Assembly: GCF_009730915.1 (NCBI RefSeq)
Contig: NC_052479.1
Span: 2,914,001-2,978,000, forward strand
Length of the DNA stretch: 64,000 nt
Reading direction: 5' to 3'
Source: Dioscorea cayenensis subsp. rotundata
Taxonomy: Eukaryota > Streptophyta > Magnoliopsida > Dioscoreales > Dioscoreaceae
The notes below the pieces were generated by a model. It worked only from the letters and a program-made list of their open reading frames with translations, was not told the DNA's origin and did no database searches. The stretch's first letter is position 1; every line of letters starts with the position of its first letter. Below are positions 1 to 11,200 of this stretch, piece by piece. The translations under genes and the position numbers were made by a program.

Positions 1-1000
1 AAATTTTAGTAATTAAAAAAAAAAAAGTTGAAATTGATCCTGAGACATAGCAAATATATTATAATATATATACACATATATTTTTTAAAAATACAAACTT
101 GAGATGCATTATTTATTAGCTGAATTTTTGAAAATCTTATATATTTATTATAGATAATAACAAAAATTTAAATTATACTCTATGTGTTTTTAATGTGTAT
201 TCAAAATTTTGTTATATTAATACATTAGTCTTCATTTAAAATAATTATTTTGTTGTATAATTATTTTTTTATTTTTTATTTTTTTATGTTTTGCTTTTAG
301 GCTTCATCACCCTTACATCGAGTCCTAGTTCTGTCACTGTCTGTCAGACCCAAATGAAGACAGACAGAGGACTCTTGGTCAACACCATTACCCATGTGCA
401 AGATACTGGCTCCATACTGAAAAGTAGCAAATAAAATTACAACATAATTTTTTTTAAATAGAACGAGTGTAATGGTAGCCATTAGAGGAATTGGATCCTG
501 TAACTAAACGGATAGGCTCCATTCGAATAGCCTCCACACTGCAAGTCCTCCCACTATCAGGTTTACAGCAACGTCTCCTCCGCAACTCAGCTCTATACAC
601 TTGGTCATTCATCAGCTTCCTTTTTTTTAAACTCTGTCCTGAAGGTTTGGTAAAGTCTTTAGCATTCTTACCATTAAGAAAAGTATTAATCAATGATTCT
701 AACCAGTTAATAGCCCTCTCAATCTTTTCGAATCACTCCTCAAACTAGTCTAACTGATCCTGCCTTCCCCTTGCCATCAAGAGTGTACCTTCTTGTCCTG
801 TAGTGGTTTGCCTAGTGACCAAATATATACGACAAATTAAATAAAAATACAATAATTGTTGGAGAAGCTAAGTTTATAAAAACATAAAAATGAGGAGAAG
901 ATACTTCCATTCCTAATTGTTCAAGTAACTGCTGTTTAGTTTCATTCATTACAGAGGAGCTGTTTCTCTCATTATAAGCACGTGAGGAGCACACGATTTT
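1..1000. other. AT-rich sequence, no gene recognised
   Basis: Poly-A/T runs and short AT repeats fill the first 300 bases. Between about 480 and 740 there is a more balanced segment, open on both strands for about 80 codons (454-693 minus, 491-748 plus). I recognise no family in either reading, and neither has a convincing start context or flanking splice site, so I do not call a gene. Confidence 0.5.
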
Positions 1001-1400
1001 ACAACTTATGCCAGCTCAGCCTTTGGTTAAGTCTAATGCCAAATTCTATGTTGCCAACTCAGCAAATCAGTTATAACTGATTTGCTGAGTCAGCTAATTA
1101 GTTACAACCGTTTTCTTATAGCCTTGTTCTACTGTTTGAGCATATATATATATATATATATATAAGGCTCATCTTCTCTGTAAAATTTCAGATCAATGAA
1201 ATCAATCCTTTTCCTCTAAATTATGCTCTTCTTCTTCGATTCTTGATTGCTGATCAAATCTTTGGAGTGTTTTTGTACTTTCATTGAAGCATGATTATGG
1301 CAAGGTTGGGAGTTTTGATCCTCAGTTGCAGCAGAGTTTGAGCTGGATTGCAGTGCTGTGTTTTTCCTCAAATCCATGAAGTTTTTCAACAATAATTGAA
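1000..1400 (+). repeat. LTR-like fragment, possibly a solo LTR
   Basis: A palindrome (1057-1090) is followed by a (TA)n tract acting as a TATA-like region (1141-1164). Next comes 'ataaggctcatcttctctg' and the stretch 'cagatcaatgaaatcaatcc' (about 1190-1208), a composition I associate with the R-U5 part of plant copia LTRs. No primer-binding site complementary to initiator tRNA-Met follows, and I could not fix TG...CA ends with a target duplication. The call rests on resemblance only. Confidence 0.35.
1057..1090. repeat. 34-bp perfect palindrome
   Basis: Two 17-base arms (ACTCAGCAAATCAGTTA and its reverse complement) meet with no spacer. The next base pair outward does not match, so the palindrome is exactly 34 bp. 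It lies in the putative LTR upstream part, ahead of the TA-rich TATA-like tract. Confidence 0.9.
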
Positions 1401-2800
1401 ATAATATAACTAATAAAATAAAAATACCATATAAATACTATATGTAAAAAATTAATATGCAGACCATTTGACACAATTATATATGTATTAAAAATTATTG
1501 TTAGCTATTCGTAAATAAGTACCATTGCTATAAATAATACCTTAAAAAAACATTTAATAAGAAACAAAATATCAGCTGGACATTCTCTAAAAATTAAAAA
1601 AAAAATTAAAATATATATTCAATCCCAACTCTAACTATATTATGAAAAAGGTTCTTTTTAAAATCGAAACATGATTTCAAGATTCTGATCACCCTAACTA
1701 TCAAATATGAGTGAAAAAAAAAATTAGATGTTAATAAAAAAAAAAAATTTAAAGGCCAAAGTTGAAACTTGCTTTTCTTTCCTATACTCTCCTGGACCCT
1801 GGTGAATGCAAACCTGAGTTATGACTTGGAGACGGATGAAAAAAGTTGGAGACGGATGAGAAGGACGAATATGACCTGCTCCACCAGCCCGTTCTTATAG
1901 AAAAAACTCAGTAAACTCCTTTGGTTCTCGCTACGTAGATGTCTGCAAGGGGAGCTTAACTTTTCACCATTTTGGAAAACTTCTTCTGTAAGTCAAAAAA
2001 TTTAACTTCGAAAAAATGCCTCGAGTTTCTCGATTCGAAAAGCTAGAGGATTAAAAACTATCCGGGAATCCTGACAGTCAGATAATTCGGTCAATCTGGA
2101 TTTAGTATGAGTGATATTTCTGCAGCTATTACTGAAAGATAGTTTAATTTCATAATATCAAGTCCAAATTTACATTTACACACTTAGTTTATTTTTTAAT
2201 ATTATTGAAGTTTTTTGAAACTTTCAATTTTGGATATTCTTTCATTTTTATTTTTAAATTATTATTTTGGGTTAAAGTTTTCTCCACAAATGTAGTTTTG
2301 GAATTATATTATTTGACAATAAATTTATGTGGATAGATTATTATCAGACATATATATGGTTTTTAAAATAACTTTTGTTTAAAACCAATAAGATATTTTG
2401 GTAATTTCACAGTGCTTTTGAAATTATTACATGCACAAATTACAATATACCAGTATTTCTTTTGAAATTGTTTGTTTTCCCCAAAACCTTTGATTTCGGT
2501 TGGTTTTTTTTCCAAGCTATACATGTAGATAATGGTTTAATTGGTTAGGATAATTTGTGCAAGTTTTAACCTACACCGTTGCAAGAAGGTCAATGGTTTT
2601 ACTCAATGTTTGTGTGGTATATAATCAGATGAATCTTTTAACAGTTTTAAAATTGATTTCATCCATGGATACAATTATTATTGAAGGTTTTTTAAAGATG
2701 TTTTGACTACTAAACACACACACTAGTGGTAAGCTTTTTTGTGGTTTTAAAATTAACTACAATAGTTTTATGATTATGTGTTGGTGTTGATAGGTTTACA
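1401..2800. other. No gene recognised
   Basis: AT-rich. A less AT-rich patch at about 1780-2110 contains a short direct repeat, 'ttggagacggatga', twice near 1827 and 1845. No open frame of useful length crosses it. Possible remains of an exon or a transposon; not assignable. Confidence 0.4.
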
Positions 2801-2821
2801 GCTTGGCAAATAAATTCAAGA

Positions 2822-3168
2822 GTGAAAGCATCACTTTCAATGGAAGGATTAGCGAAGGATCGACTAGAACATTTTGATGAGCAATTGGAACGGTTTAAAG
2901 GTGTCGTTAGCCGATTAGAATATGTGATGAATGTATTTTTGGATGGGATAAAAAGAAACAACTGTAACAATTGTATTTGTGCAAACCAAAACATTCATGA
3001 AGTGGTGGATTCAAGATCGTCAGGACCATCAACACTACTAGAGGTTCGAATATCTGGACAAATGCCAAAAAAAAAAAAAGGAAGACGATGAGAGCTAAAG
3101 TATGGAGGGCTGAGATGCATAAACGATTTTACCGCAAATCTTATTTTGGATTTAGGAAGTATTTTCTT
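2822..3168 (+). pseudogene. Unidentified coding fragment with poly-A frameshift
   Basis: An open frame begins with MKASLSMEGLAKDRLEHFDE and runs to about residue 85, where it enters a lysine run (MPKKKK) encoded by 13 consecutive A and then stops. In another frame, directly after the A run, the reading KRKTMRAKVWRAEMHKRFY continues to a stop near 3168. The basic, NLS-like run and charged helical sequence on both sides suggest one protein broken by slippage in the A tract. The reading is open upstream into 'tgatag', which could be an acceptor. I do not recognise the family. The adjacent Helitron remnant makes a captured or element-encoded fragment plausible. Confidence 0.3.
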
Positions 3169-3239
3169 TAGTTGTTATTATGCAAAAATGTGTGAGAAAC
3201 GGTTTTTGTATTATATAATCTAAAATATAGAAGTTAAAT

Positions 3240-3395
3240 ATTATGTAATTTTATTTAAACAGTTAACTACAAATTGTTAACTGTGGAATATATGTAATTT
3301 TATTTAAACAGTTAACTACAAATATTATGTAATTTTATTTAAACAGTTAACTACAAATATTATGGAATATAACAGTCAACTACAAATTGTTGAAA
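3240..3395. repeat. Short tandem repeat, about 3 copies
   Basis: The unit, about 40-45 bases, contains 'ttatgtaattttatttaaac' followed by 'agttaactacaaat'. It recurs three times with small changes, followed by a decayed fourth copy ('aacagtcaactacaaattg'). Confidence 0.7.
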
Positions 3396-3854
3396 GAGGT
3401 GACCTCCTCTTAGCAAAGTATTATCATTAACATTTCTTTGTTGAATTAGGTAAGGATAATATTCTCTCATGGTCAAATATTTTCTTGATAATTTATTTCG
3501 TATTGGAGACTCTTCATAAAGTATGTTTAGATGAAAACAATCTTCACCATATGGGAAAAGCAACGGATATTGAAGTGGCATAAATAAAGGGTGCAAATCA
3601 CGGATCCTTTTCATACCTTCTTCTTGATGCTCTATTATAATATCTCTGCCATGATCACTAATTCCAATATCACAAACAATTAGAGCAGCAATTTCATGAC
3701 TTGTTGGTGCAGAATAATTGTGCTCTTTAGGATTTCGATTTGCAAGCAATTTTATTTTTATTGGTAATTCTTTACATTGTTTTTGCATCTCTCTTGCAGT
3801 GCAAAAAATTTGGACAATTTTATTATGCTGATCTAACATGTTTTTAATCCACAT
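3360..3854 (-). pseudogene. Helitron helicase-like domain remnant
   Basis: A 164-residue open frame matches the Helitron helicase-like N-terminal domain (Rep-associated region) of plant Helitron RepHel proteins. Recognisable segments are AREMQKQ near residue 21, SHEIAALIV near 52, MPLQYPLLFPYGEDCFH (about 92-108), LTMREYYPYLIQQR (about 126-139) and LLRGGHLFQQFVVDCYI at the end, all in family order. A full RepHel protein is well over 1,000 residues, so this is a fragment; the Rep HUH motif and the SF1 helicase motifs are not seen. The minus strand above 3860 to about 4600 looks like decayed upstream parts of the same protein, with many stops. No CTRR end or terminal hairpin was found, so element limits are unknown. 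Confidence 0.8.
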
Positions 3855-3859
3855 ACAAT

Positions 3860-5780
3860 GTCACTATCGACTCCTTCAATCTCATTATTGCTTTGGAAGC
3901 ATGATGTTCAATAATTTAATTCAACATCGGATTCAATCATATAAACCTGTGAAAATTTAGGCATTTGATTGTCCATTGGAAGTAAAGATCCCATTGTATG
4001 ATAATTTTATCCTGAAAGCTTGAATTCATAAGGCCCCGTATGATTAATGCTACTATCAACTATGGCACCCAATGAAGTAAATTGGAAAATTGAATTGTAT
4101 ATCCAAATTCGTTCTTTAAATTGTGAACATCTTGATCAACAATGGCCATCAAATAACTCTCTTAAAAAGGATGGCATAGGTTTATTAGGTGAGAGATGAA
4201 TAAGCCCTTATTTGCAACACATATTAAATCTAGGAATAGAAATCGATTTAGAAATGTCAATTGATTCATCATACCACATAAATATGCTACAAAAAGAGCA
4301 TTTAAATTCCGGGCTACCAAAATATGAAGTTTGAAAGCATGCTCCTGTCAGAAACATGTAAATTATAAAAAATCAAGCATATTTTAGATGAGAATAATAT
4401 TTTAAATAGTTATGAGAAGCCTTACTTTTATGTTGATTGTTTGTAACTGCGACCCATTCATTTAGGTGCCATTGATTGGAAGGAAAACTCATATTAGAAT
4501 TGTGTGGATCATTATGAGTAACATTCCTTATTATCTCAAATCCTGAATGTCCAAAGACGTAATAAAGTGGGCTTCTTGACTTGATGGGACTTAGTCATTG
4601 TAAAGTGTGATAAAAGGATCCTTCATAATAAAATTAGAATAACAAAATTACCAACATAAAATGAAAACAGATAATAAAATTATAATTTGAATCTAACTAT
4701 GCAAACAAAATTAAAAATTAATATAGCAAAGAGGAAATAATTTTATATAAATTTAAAAAACATGGATCATGAATCAAAATAATATAATCACATATGATTA
4801 ACAAATTAAAAATACACAAATGTATTCCAACAAAGTCACGCAAATACCATCAATAAAACAATATAATATAAGTTAGAAACACACATAGACACATGGGGTA
4901 TGAATAGAGTAAAACTATGATTTTATTATTGTGGAATTTTTTTAAAAAAATTCACACAAATCACAAAAAAATAGAATACAATACAACATCATTTGTTCAA
5001 ATTATGTAAATAGTGTAATAAAAAAAATACCATGTAAAATAATATATTTTTGGTATATGTATTTTATAATTGTCAATTTAGGGGGAAAATATGTAATTTA
5101 GTATTTTTTTTATTATTTTCAAATATTTGTGTATTATATATTTTGATCATTTGTTCTAATTATGCACAAAGTATAATAAAATACATTACAATATAATACA
5201 ACATAAAATAATATTTTTTTGTATATGGATTGTATAATTGATAATTTTTTTAAAAATATTACCCAATTTAATTTTTTTTATTTTTTAAAATCTATTCAAT
5301 TATTTGTGTGCATTTGCAATTAACATTAACAATTCATATTAGTAAGTAATTCTTAAAAAAACACACACACACAATCTAATAGTTTAGCATTTAAAAAGAA
5401 TATATTGAATAATTGATATATTTGAAATCAATGCATAGTAGGTGAATATATAAAAAAAAAATAGGCAAATAATGATAATTATTAAAATTGTCACATACCA
5501 ATTTATGATGGATCGAAAGTTTAATATAAAGAATTTGAGAACCTGCAAAATTCAGAAATTATATAGAACGGCTTAATCTTTATTTGTATACATAACAATT
5601 ATTATTTTAAAATATTATATATATAATATATGTATATATATATATATATTATAAAAGGGCTCTAAAAGTTGATTAAATAGATAAAGAAAAAGAGTGTACA
5701 ACTGCGAAAAAATACAAATAGAAAAGAGAAAGAGAAAGATAACATAAAGATTTAAAAAAAAAAGTCATTATCGGTAATAG
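3860..5780. other. Decayed Helitron-side sequence, then AT-rich DNA
   Basis: Up to about 4620 there may be degraded minus-strand Helitron coding sequence, with no frame longer than about 60 codons. From 4700 to 5780 the DNA is almost pure A/T with several (TA)n and poly-A tracts. No gene is visible. Confidence 0.45.
4986..5250. repeat. Imperfect tandem duplication, about 160-bp period
   Basis: A unit starting 'catcatttgttcaaattatg' near 4987 recurs as 'gatcatttgttctaattatg' near 5145. Both copies go on through a run containing 'ataaaataatat' to 'tgtat-ataattg-caattt'. The copies are clearly related but diverged by substitutions and small indels. Confidence 0.6.
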
Positions 5781-5798
5781 TCTCTATAAATCAATGAG

Positions 5799-6874
5799 TA
5801 TGGGTGTATTTGAGTTGAGCCGTTCGTGAACAGCTCAGTGTTCGGCTTGATAAGGGCTCATTTGTGTTCAGCTAATATTGTAAACGAACCAAGCTTGAAC
5901 ATCATTTTCAAACTCGATTAATAAACAAGCCAAGCTTGAGCAGCTGAAAGCTGGGCTTGTTTTGGCTAGCGAACACAGTTCACAAACACAGTTCGCAACA
6001 AACTCGTTTATAAGCTTGGTTGTGAGCTCGTATATATATATATATATATATATAAGTATATTAAGGTGTATATGTGACTATGTCATTATCAATTTGAGTC
6101 ACATATAGGGCTCTAAACAACTATTTGAAGGCTCAGCTTGTGAAAAGCTCGGATCAGCTAGTTCATTAAGTTAAATGAGCTCGTAAGATAAACGAGCCAA
6201 GCTTGAACACCACCAAGCTCGGCTTATCAAATCTTGTGAACAACTAGTTTATTGTATAATTAAAAACTCATTTATAGTATCATTTACAATTTTATTTGTA
6301 ACAATCATTAATATAATCATTTATAATGTCATGAACAAGCTTATTTACCAGATCGTTAATAATATTACAAAAAAAAAATATTTATAGATAGTTACATCAC
6401 AATGCTTATTTTGTTATTATTGTAATAATTTGTTAACTTATTTAATGAAGATTTTAACAAGCTTGAACTCAAACCTAAAAAATTCCACAAACAAGCTTAA
6501 ATTATTTTTTTACTAAAATGATACTCAAACTCAAATCGAGTTAAGCCACACTTGATAATGATTCATTAAATAAGCTTTAAATGATACTATACTAAATCAA
6601 AAAAATAGAAAATTAAAAAAAAAAAACGAAGCCTTAATCAAGCTAACGAGCCAAGTCTAAGTTTCGAATTTTCTTAACAAGTTGAGCTCCAACATGAAGC
6701 TCGAAATAAGCTCGATTAGAGCTCGAGCTCGGTTAAAATAGTAATGAGTCAAGCTTGAACATGAAAAATGAAGCTCGAAGAAAGCTCGGCTTGAGCTCGA
6801 GCTCGATTAAATAGTAACGAGCCAAGCTTAAACAAGGCAAAGCTTAGCTCAGCTCAGCTCGTTTATAGCCCTAC
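5799..6874. mobile_element. hAT-like non-autonomous element, AGCTCG-rich ends
   Basis: The left end reads TATGGGTGTATTTGAGTTGAGC. The right end, reverse-complemented, reads TAGGGCTATAAACGAGCTGAGC. The flanks share CAATGAG (5792-5798 and 6875-6881), consistent with an 8-bp hAT target duplication in which one base has changed. The outer parts are packed with GAGCTCG/CGAGCTC-like motifs that can pair with each other; the centre is AT-rich. No transposase frame is present. A second terminal-like sequence near 6105 ('atagggctctaaacaac') may mark a nested copy. Confidence 0.6.
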
Positions 6875-6889
6875 CAATGAGCAAGGTTA

Positions 6890-7735
6890 ATGCCACGGAA
6901 GAACAAAGATAGATCATGGTGTTTAGTACCTTGGTGAACTAAAGCATCAGCCACTCAATTCTAGTCTCTCTGAATGAATTGTACTCAAGGAAAGTAGTTA
7001 TTTGATCAGCCTGATTGTATCCATCATTACCAAGTGGTTTCATCACAGACATGATTTATAACCTGTATAGCATCAGCACAATCTAAAAACAAAAATGTAA
7101 GATTATGTTATGTTAATCAAATTGGCCCAATGGAGTCCAAGCAAAAGAGCTTAAGTCTCAGCTTTCAGAATGGATGATGCCTTGATTCCAGAGTAACCTG
7201 CCAACATAAGAGTTTTAGCATTGGTGATAATAATGAACCCAGCACCACCTACATCAGAACCAAGAATTGACCAGAAATTTGCCAATGTGGAAGGTAGAGG
7301 CAGAGTGACATTCATCAACTTGTGCAAGGATCTTGAAATACTACCAAAAATAGGTTGAACCCCTGAGAACACCAAGGTACATTTAGATTTTCATATATGC
7401 CAAAACGGCAACCGTAATAATAGAAGCCATCCTCTTCTTAGAGTCAAAGTGGTGGAAGGTCAACCAACAAGGCTCAAAGAAGCCTTCATCAATATGAATT
7501 GTGGAGCAAGTCAATGATAAACTCAAATGGTGCCAAACCCAATTAGTTTTTAAGCACTCTAGAAACAAATGAGGAATTGTCTTTGGGTGCTGACCACAAA
7601 AGCACAACAGGAGGTAGACCCATTTTAAGGATATACAAAAATTCAGTAGTAGACATCCTATCATGAAAAACTTAGCTTGAGGAGGGATTGGGAGCTTCCA
7701 AAGGTTGGTCTACCCAATCAGTGACATCATCTGAA
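6890..7735 (-). pseudogene. LINE (non-LTR retrotransposon) 3' remnant: zf-RVT and RNase H
   Basis: Two open frames in different phases lie in order on the minus strand. The first (7383-7664) contains CFCGQHPKTIPHLFLECL and then NWVWHHL, the pattern of the reverse-transcriptase zinc-binding region found C-terminal to plant L1 reverse transcriptase. The second (7151-7375) contains SDVGGAGFIIITNAKTLMLAGY and ends SSILKAET, matching the plant RNase H-like (RVT_3) segment in which an early acidic residue, a GGAGFI-type strand and the ...AE helix are conserved. A stop and a frame change separate them. Later RNase H sequence continues with stops to about 6900. The reverse transcriptase itself is missing. 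It ends about 0.5 kb upstream of FHIT. Confidence 0.75.
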
Positions 7736-8086
7736 TGATAGTGCATAGAAAAAGAATAGACAGAGGTACACAAGGAGGCTCTTTGTATTTCTTCAATGAT
7801 AATTGTTAACAATACACAAATATAAAATTCAAAAAAAAAAATAATTTTGATTTATTTAAGTAATTTATTATTTTGTGATTAATATCTATGCCAGTTTCTT
7901 TGTTTAATAAATCATTTTATAATAATTCAATTGGTAATTTTAGAAAAAACAAAAAACAAAATTGCATCTCCACCATTGGTTTGATATCAACACGGATCTC
8001 GAGGTATATTAGCTTAAAATTCTCCGCGGAGCAGCATAAGGCACCTCGTCCTCTCTTCGTCAACGAAGTGATCGAGCTCCTCTCGA

Positions 8087-8218
8087 ATGCTAAGCTTTGC
8101 TCGCTCGCTACTCCTCCTTCAGCTGCCCAACAACTCAGCGCTCGTTGCGCTCGCGCTTGATCGGCGCTTCCGGTGCGCGCGTAGCTTCTTGCACCGTCCC
8201 TTGTGCGCCAGAGCGGAG
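8087..8218 (+). other. Possible N-terminal transit-peptide extension of FHIT
   Basis: The frame is open upstream of the FHIT start to an ATG at 8087. The 44 extra residues begin MLSFARSLLLLQLPNNSALV, contain several arginines and only one glutamate and one aspartate, both in the second half. Such composition fits a mitochondrial or plastid presequence. It could equally be GC-rich 5' UTR that happens to be open. Confidence 0.35.
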
Positions 8219-11200
8219 ATGGAGCCGGAGCCGGAGACGTATAAGTTTGGGCCGTACAAGATCAGCGGCAGCGAGGTCTTCTTCCGCACCGAGCTTTCCT
8301 TTGCCTTTGTCAACCTCCGCCCTGTCGTTCCTGGTAAAATCTCGCTTAGAAAAGAAAGAATCATGCTTTTTTTAAAAAAAAATTGTGCTTGATTGGTGGA
8401 TGCATTTTCTTGGGTTTGTTCTTCTAGTTATTGAAAAATCTTTGATTTAATTTCAGAATTATGAAAATTTTTGTTGTTGATTGTGCCATATTTGAATTTT
8501 TTTGGGGCAATTGAGAACCTGAAGCGAAAGAAAAGAGAATATTGTTTTAAAAGTTAGGTTATTTGGCATTGCTTGAATCTGTTAACAATGAAATGGAGCA
8601 TGAAAAAATTTGATTTTTGTTGAAATTGTTGAGTATATGGTAAAAGTGTGTGAATTGGCAGAGTGGTTAGTGTAAATCGTTGGGCATTTGAACAAAAAAA
8701 CAAAAAACCCCAAATTTGGTTACGTAGGGTAAACGGTTTTGTTTTTTGCTTCCTTACTATTTTTTCCAATTTTTAAATCTTTGATTTATGAGTTTTGTTA
8801 CTTTTCTTTTGTACAAGTGTAAAATTTAGATTTTGTATTCAATTCGGAAAGTTTTGTTGTATCTGATATTTTCTCATACCATTGTCAAAGTCATTTCTAG
8901 TTGATTATCCTTTGTATCTTTTTACATATTTCATTTTCCTCATATTTGGATATTAAATTATGAATTCATGTTTAGGTAAGTGTCATTTCTATGTCAAGGA
9001 AGAAATTTACTTCAGATTGATGCATTGAACATTGATTCTCTTGAAAATCATAGGATAACCATTCCAGATTTACGCATTATTGTTCTGAAAGTTTTGTTAA
9101 ATTTAAAATTTTAATGTCCTTTTTTTTCTCTGCTTTCCCTTTAGTACGTCCATTCTAATTATGTTCTTGAACGTTGCAGGTCATATCCTTTTGTGTGGAC
9201 GAACATATTCATCGTCTTATGATCAAATTATATGATGAGAAATATGATATCTGCTTCAGTTGTGCATGTGTACCTATGTTTAGTAACCAGAACATCAGTT
9301 TGGTGGGATCTTTTTTTAATTACAGGAGCTTGATTATTAAATCCTCAAATACATTAAATTTTATGACTACGTGAAAAGTGATGGTAGCATGCATCTATTT
9401 TGGGAGAAAACTGACAAACTCATAGGAGGATGGATCTCATATCTTCACATATCTGCCAACAGAGCGCTTGTCTTGTATGTTTTGAATGATCATATGTACC
9501 AAATAGTCTATTTGGAGATGTGTTGGTAAGGTAGCATGCCTCCTAAATAGCTTTATCAGAATCTCATTCCTGTCAGTATGTGCTGTTGTGCTTGTAATGC
9601 AATTTCATTGAATTATTGAAGACCTTAACATTATGCACATGTGCTTGTGTGTCCAAGGCGTGAAGTGAAGCGCTTTGTGGATCTTACCGCTGACGAGACT
9701 ATTGACTTATGGCTTACTGCAAAGAAAATTGGTGACCAGCTGGAGAGCTATCACAGGGCATCCTCACTGACATTTACTATCCAGGTAAACTATATAGGAT
9801 TTGATTGCTCTGACATCTAGTTTCATTGGATTAGTGTCTATAATCTTCATATTCTTCTTCTTGTTGATACATGCATTATTATTGTGTAGCTTGTTTTTAA
9901 GTCAAATTACTATATAATCCATTATTTGTTATCCCTATCACATCTTCTTCTTCTTCTTCTTTTTTAATATCAATATGGATAGACCAACCTAATTAAATAT
10001 AAACCACACAAAAGTAGCTAATATTTACAAGTCGTTGTTGATATTTGATAACCAATGGAGAAACATGAACAGCATGTAAACTCTTTGGAGGCCTTTGTTT
10101 TGGTTTCCATAAGTGGTCTTTGAATTAGGAATTCTCATTTCTATTCTCTTATTTTGCTGATTTGACTTAGGCCACCCAAAAAAAAAAAAAGGGTTGACAC
10201 CTCACTTTATGGTTTATGGTGGGCCAGACCCAAACAATTATTCATATGGGCCTTGTCCCGCTGACTCCCTCTTTCAGGCCTACCACAGGTGTAAGCTAAA
10301 GCCAAATTGATTTGTGTTTGGGATGGAGTGAGGTCCTTTTTGATCATATACCTTACGTAACTATTGAACCAATATATGGTTTATTTGATCCATTTCATGC
10401 CAAACATCATGAATAAAGAAATTTATTTGAAATTCATCAAAATTAATCCAATACCCCACTTTGGTGGTTGCCACCTGACAATAGTAAATTGTCACGCCAT
10501 TACTTTTTGATTTTCTTTCCATTTCCAATACCCAAACACATCGTTTGTGTCCATTCAACTCCTACTGCTTGGTTATAAAATAAATAATAAATAAACTTCT
10601 GATTTTAGTGTGTCAATCTCAAATCGCCAAGGTTTAATATGATTGAAACTCTAGGGTTCAGGGAACTGTAGTACAAAGCATATCAAATTATCCTAGATGA
10701 AGGAATCATTCGTTATTTAGGTGTAATCTTGTAATGCTTAAAATATCTGGATTGCTAATTTTATTGTCAACATGCAACTATCTTGTGAACTACTATTAGT
10801 TTATGCTTTCATTCAATTTTTCAATGAACTTCTCGAATAAAACCAATTGTTTTTCATCCAAGTTACGTCTTACAATGAAATATGGACTTTCATGATATGA
10901 ATTCATAAATGGAACAGCTAAGCGGTGGCATATGATCCCAATTCTTAGCCGACCTTGTTTTGGTCTTCTCTATAAATTCTTAGGTGAAAGAGACCCTTGG
11001 TAGTGCCGTCCTGGTCTCAGAAATAAGGAATAAACAACATATAATGCTCTATTTATTGCTGGATCATCTCTGTCATTTTAGCACATTTTGCTACATTGTA
11101 TTGGTGCAAATTTCTCAAACCATTACAGGACAAAGGTTTCTAAACTGGCAACCTATCACATCCTATTGTTAGAATCTGATTCTGTGACATCATGGCTAGT

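Noticed and set aside
9174..9374. Open frame [20 protein letters not shown] spanning the FHIT second intron
   Set aside because: It overlaps the microexon and U12 donor; the reading shows no FHIT or other homology, and the retained-intron frame [10 protein letters not shown] stops soon after.
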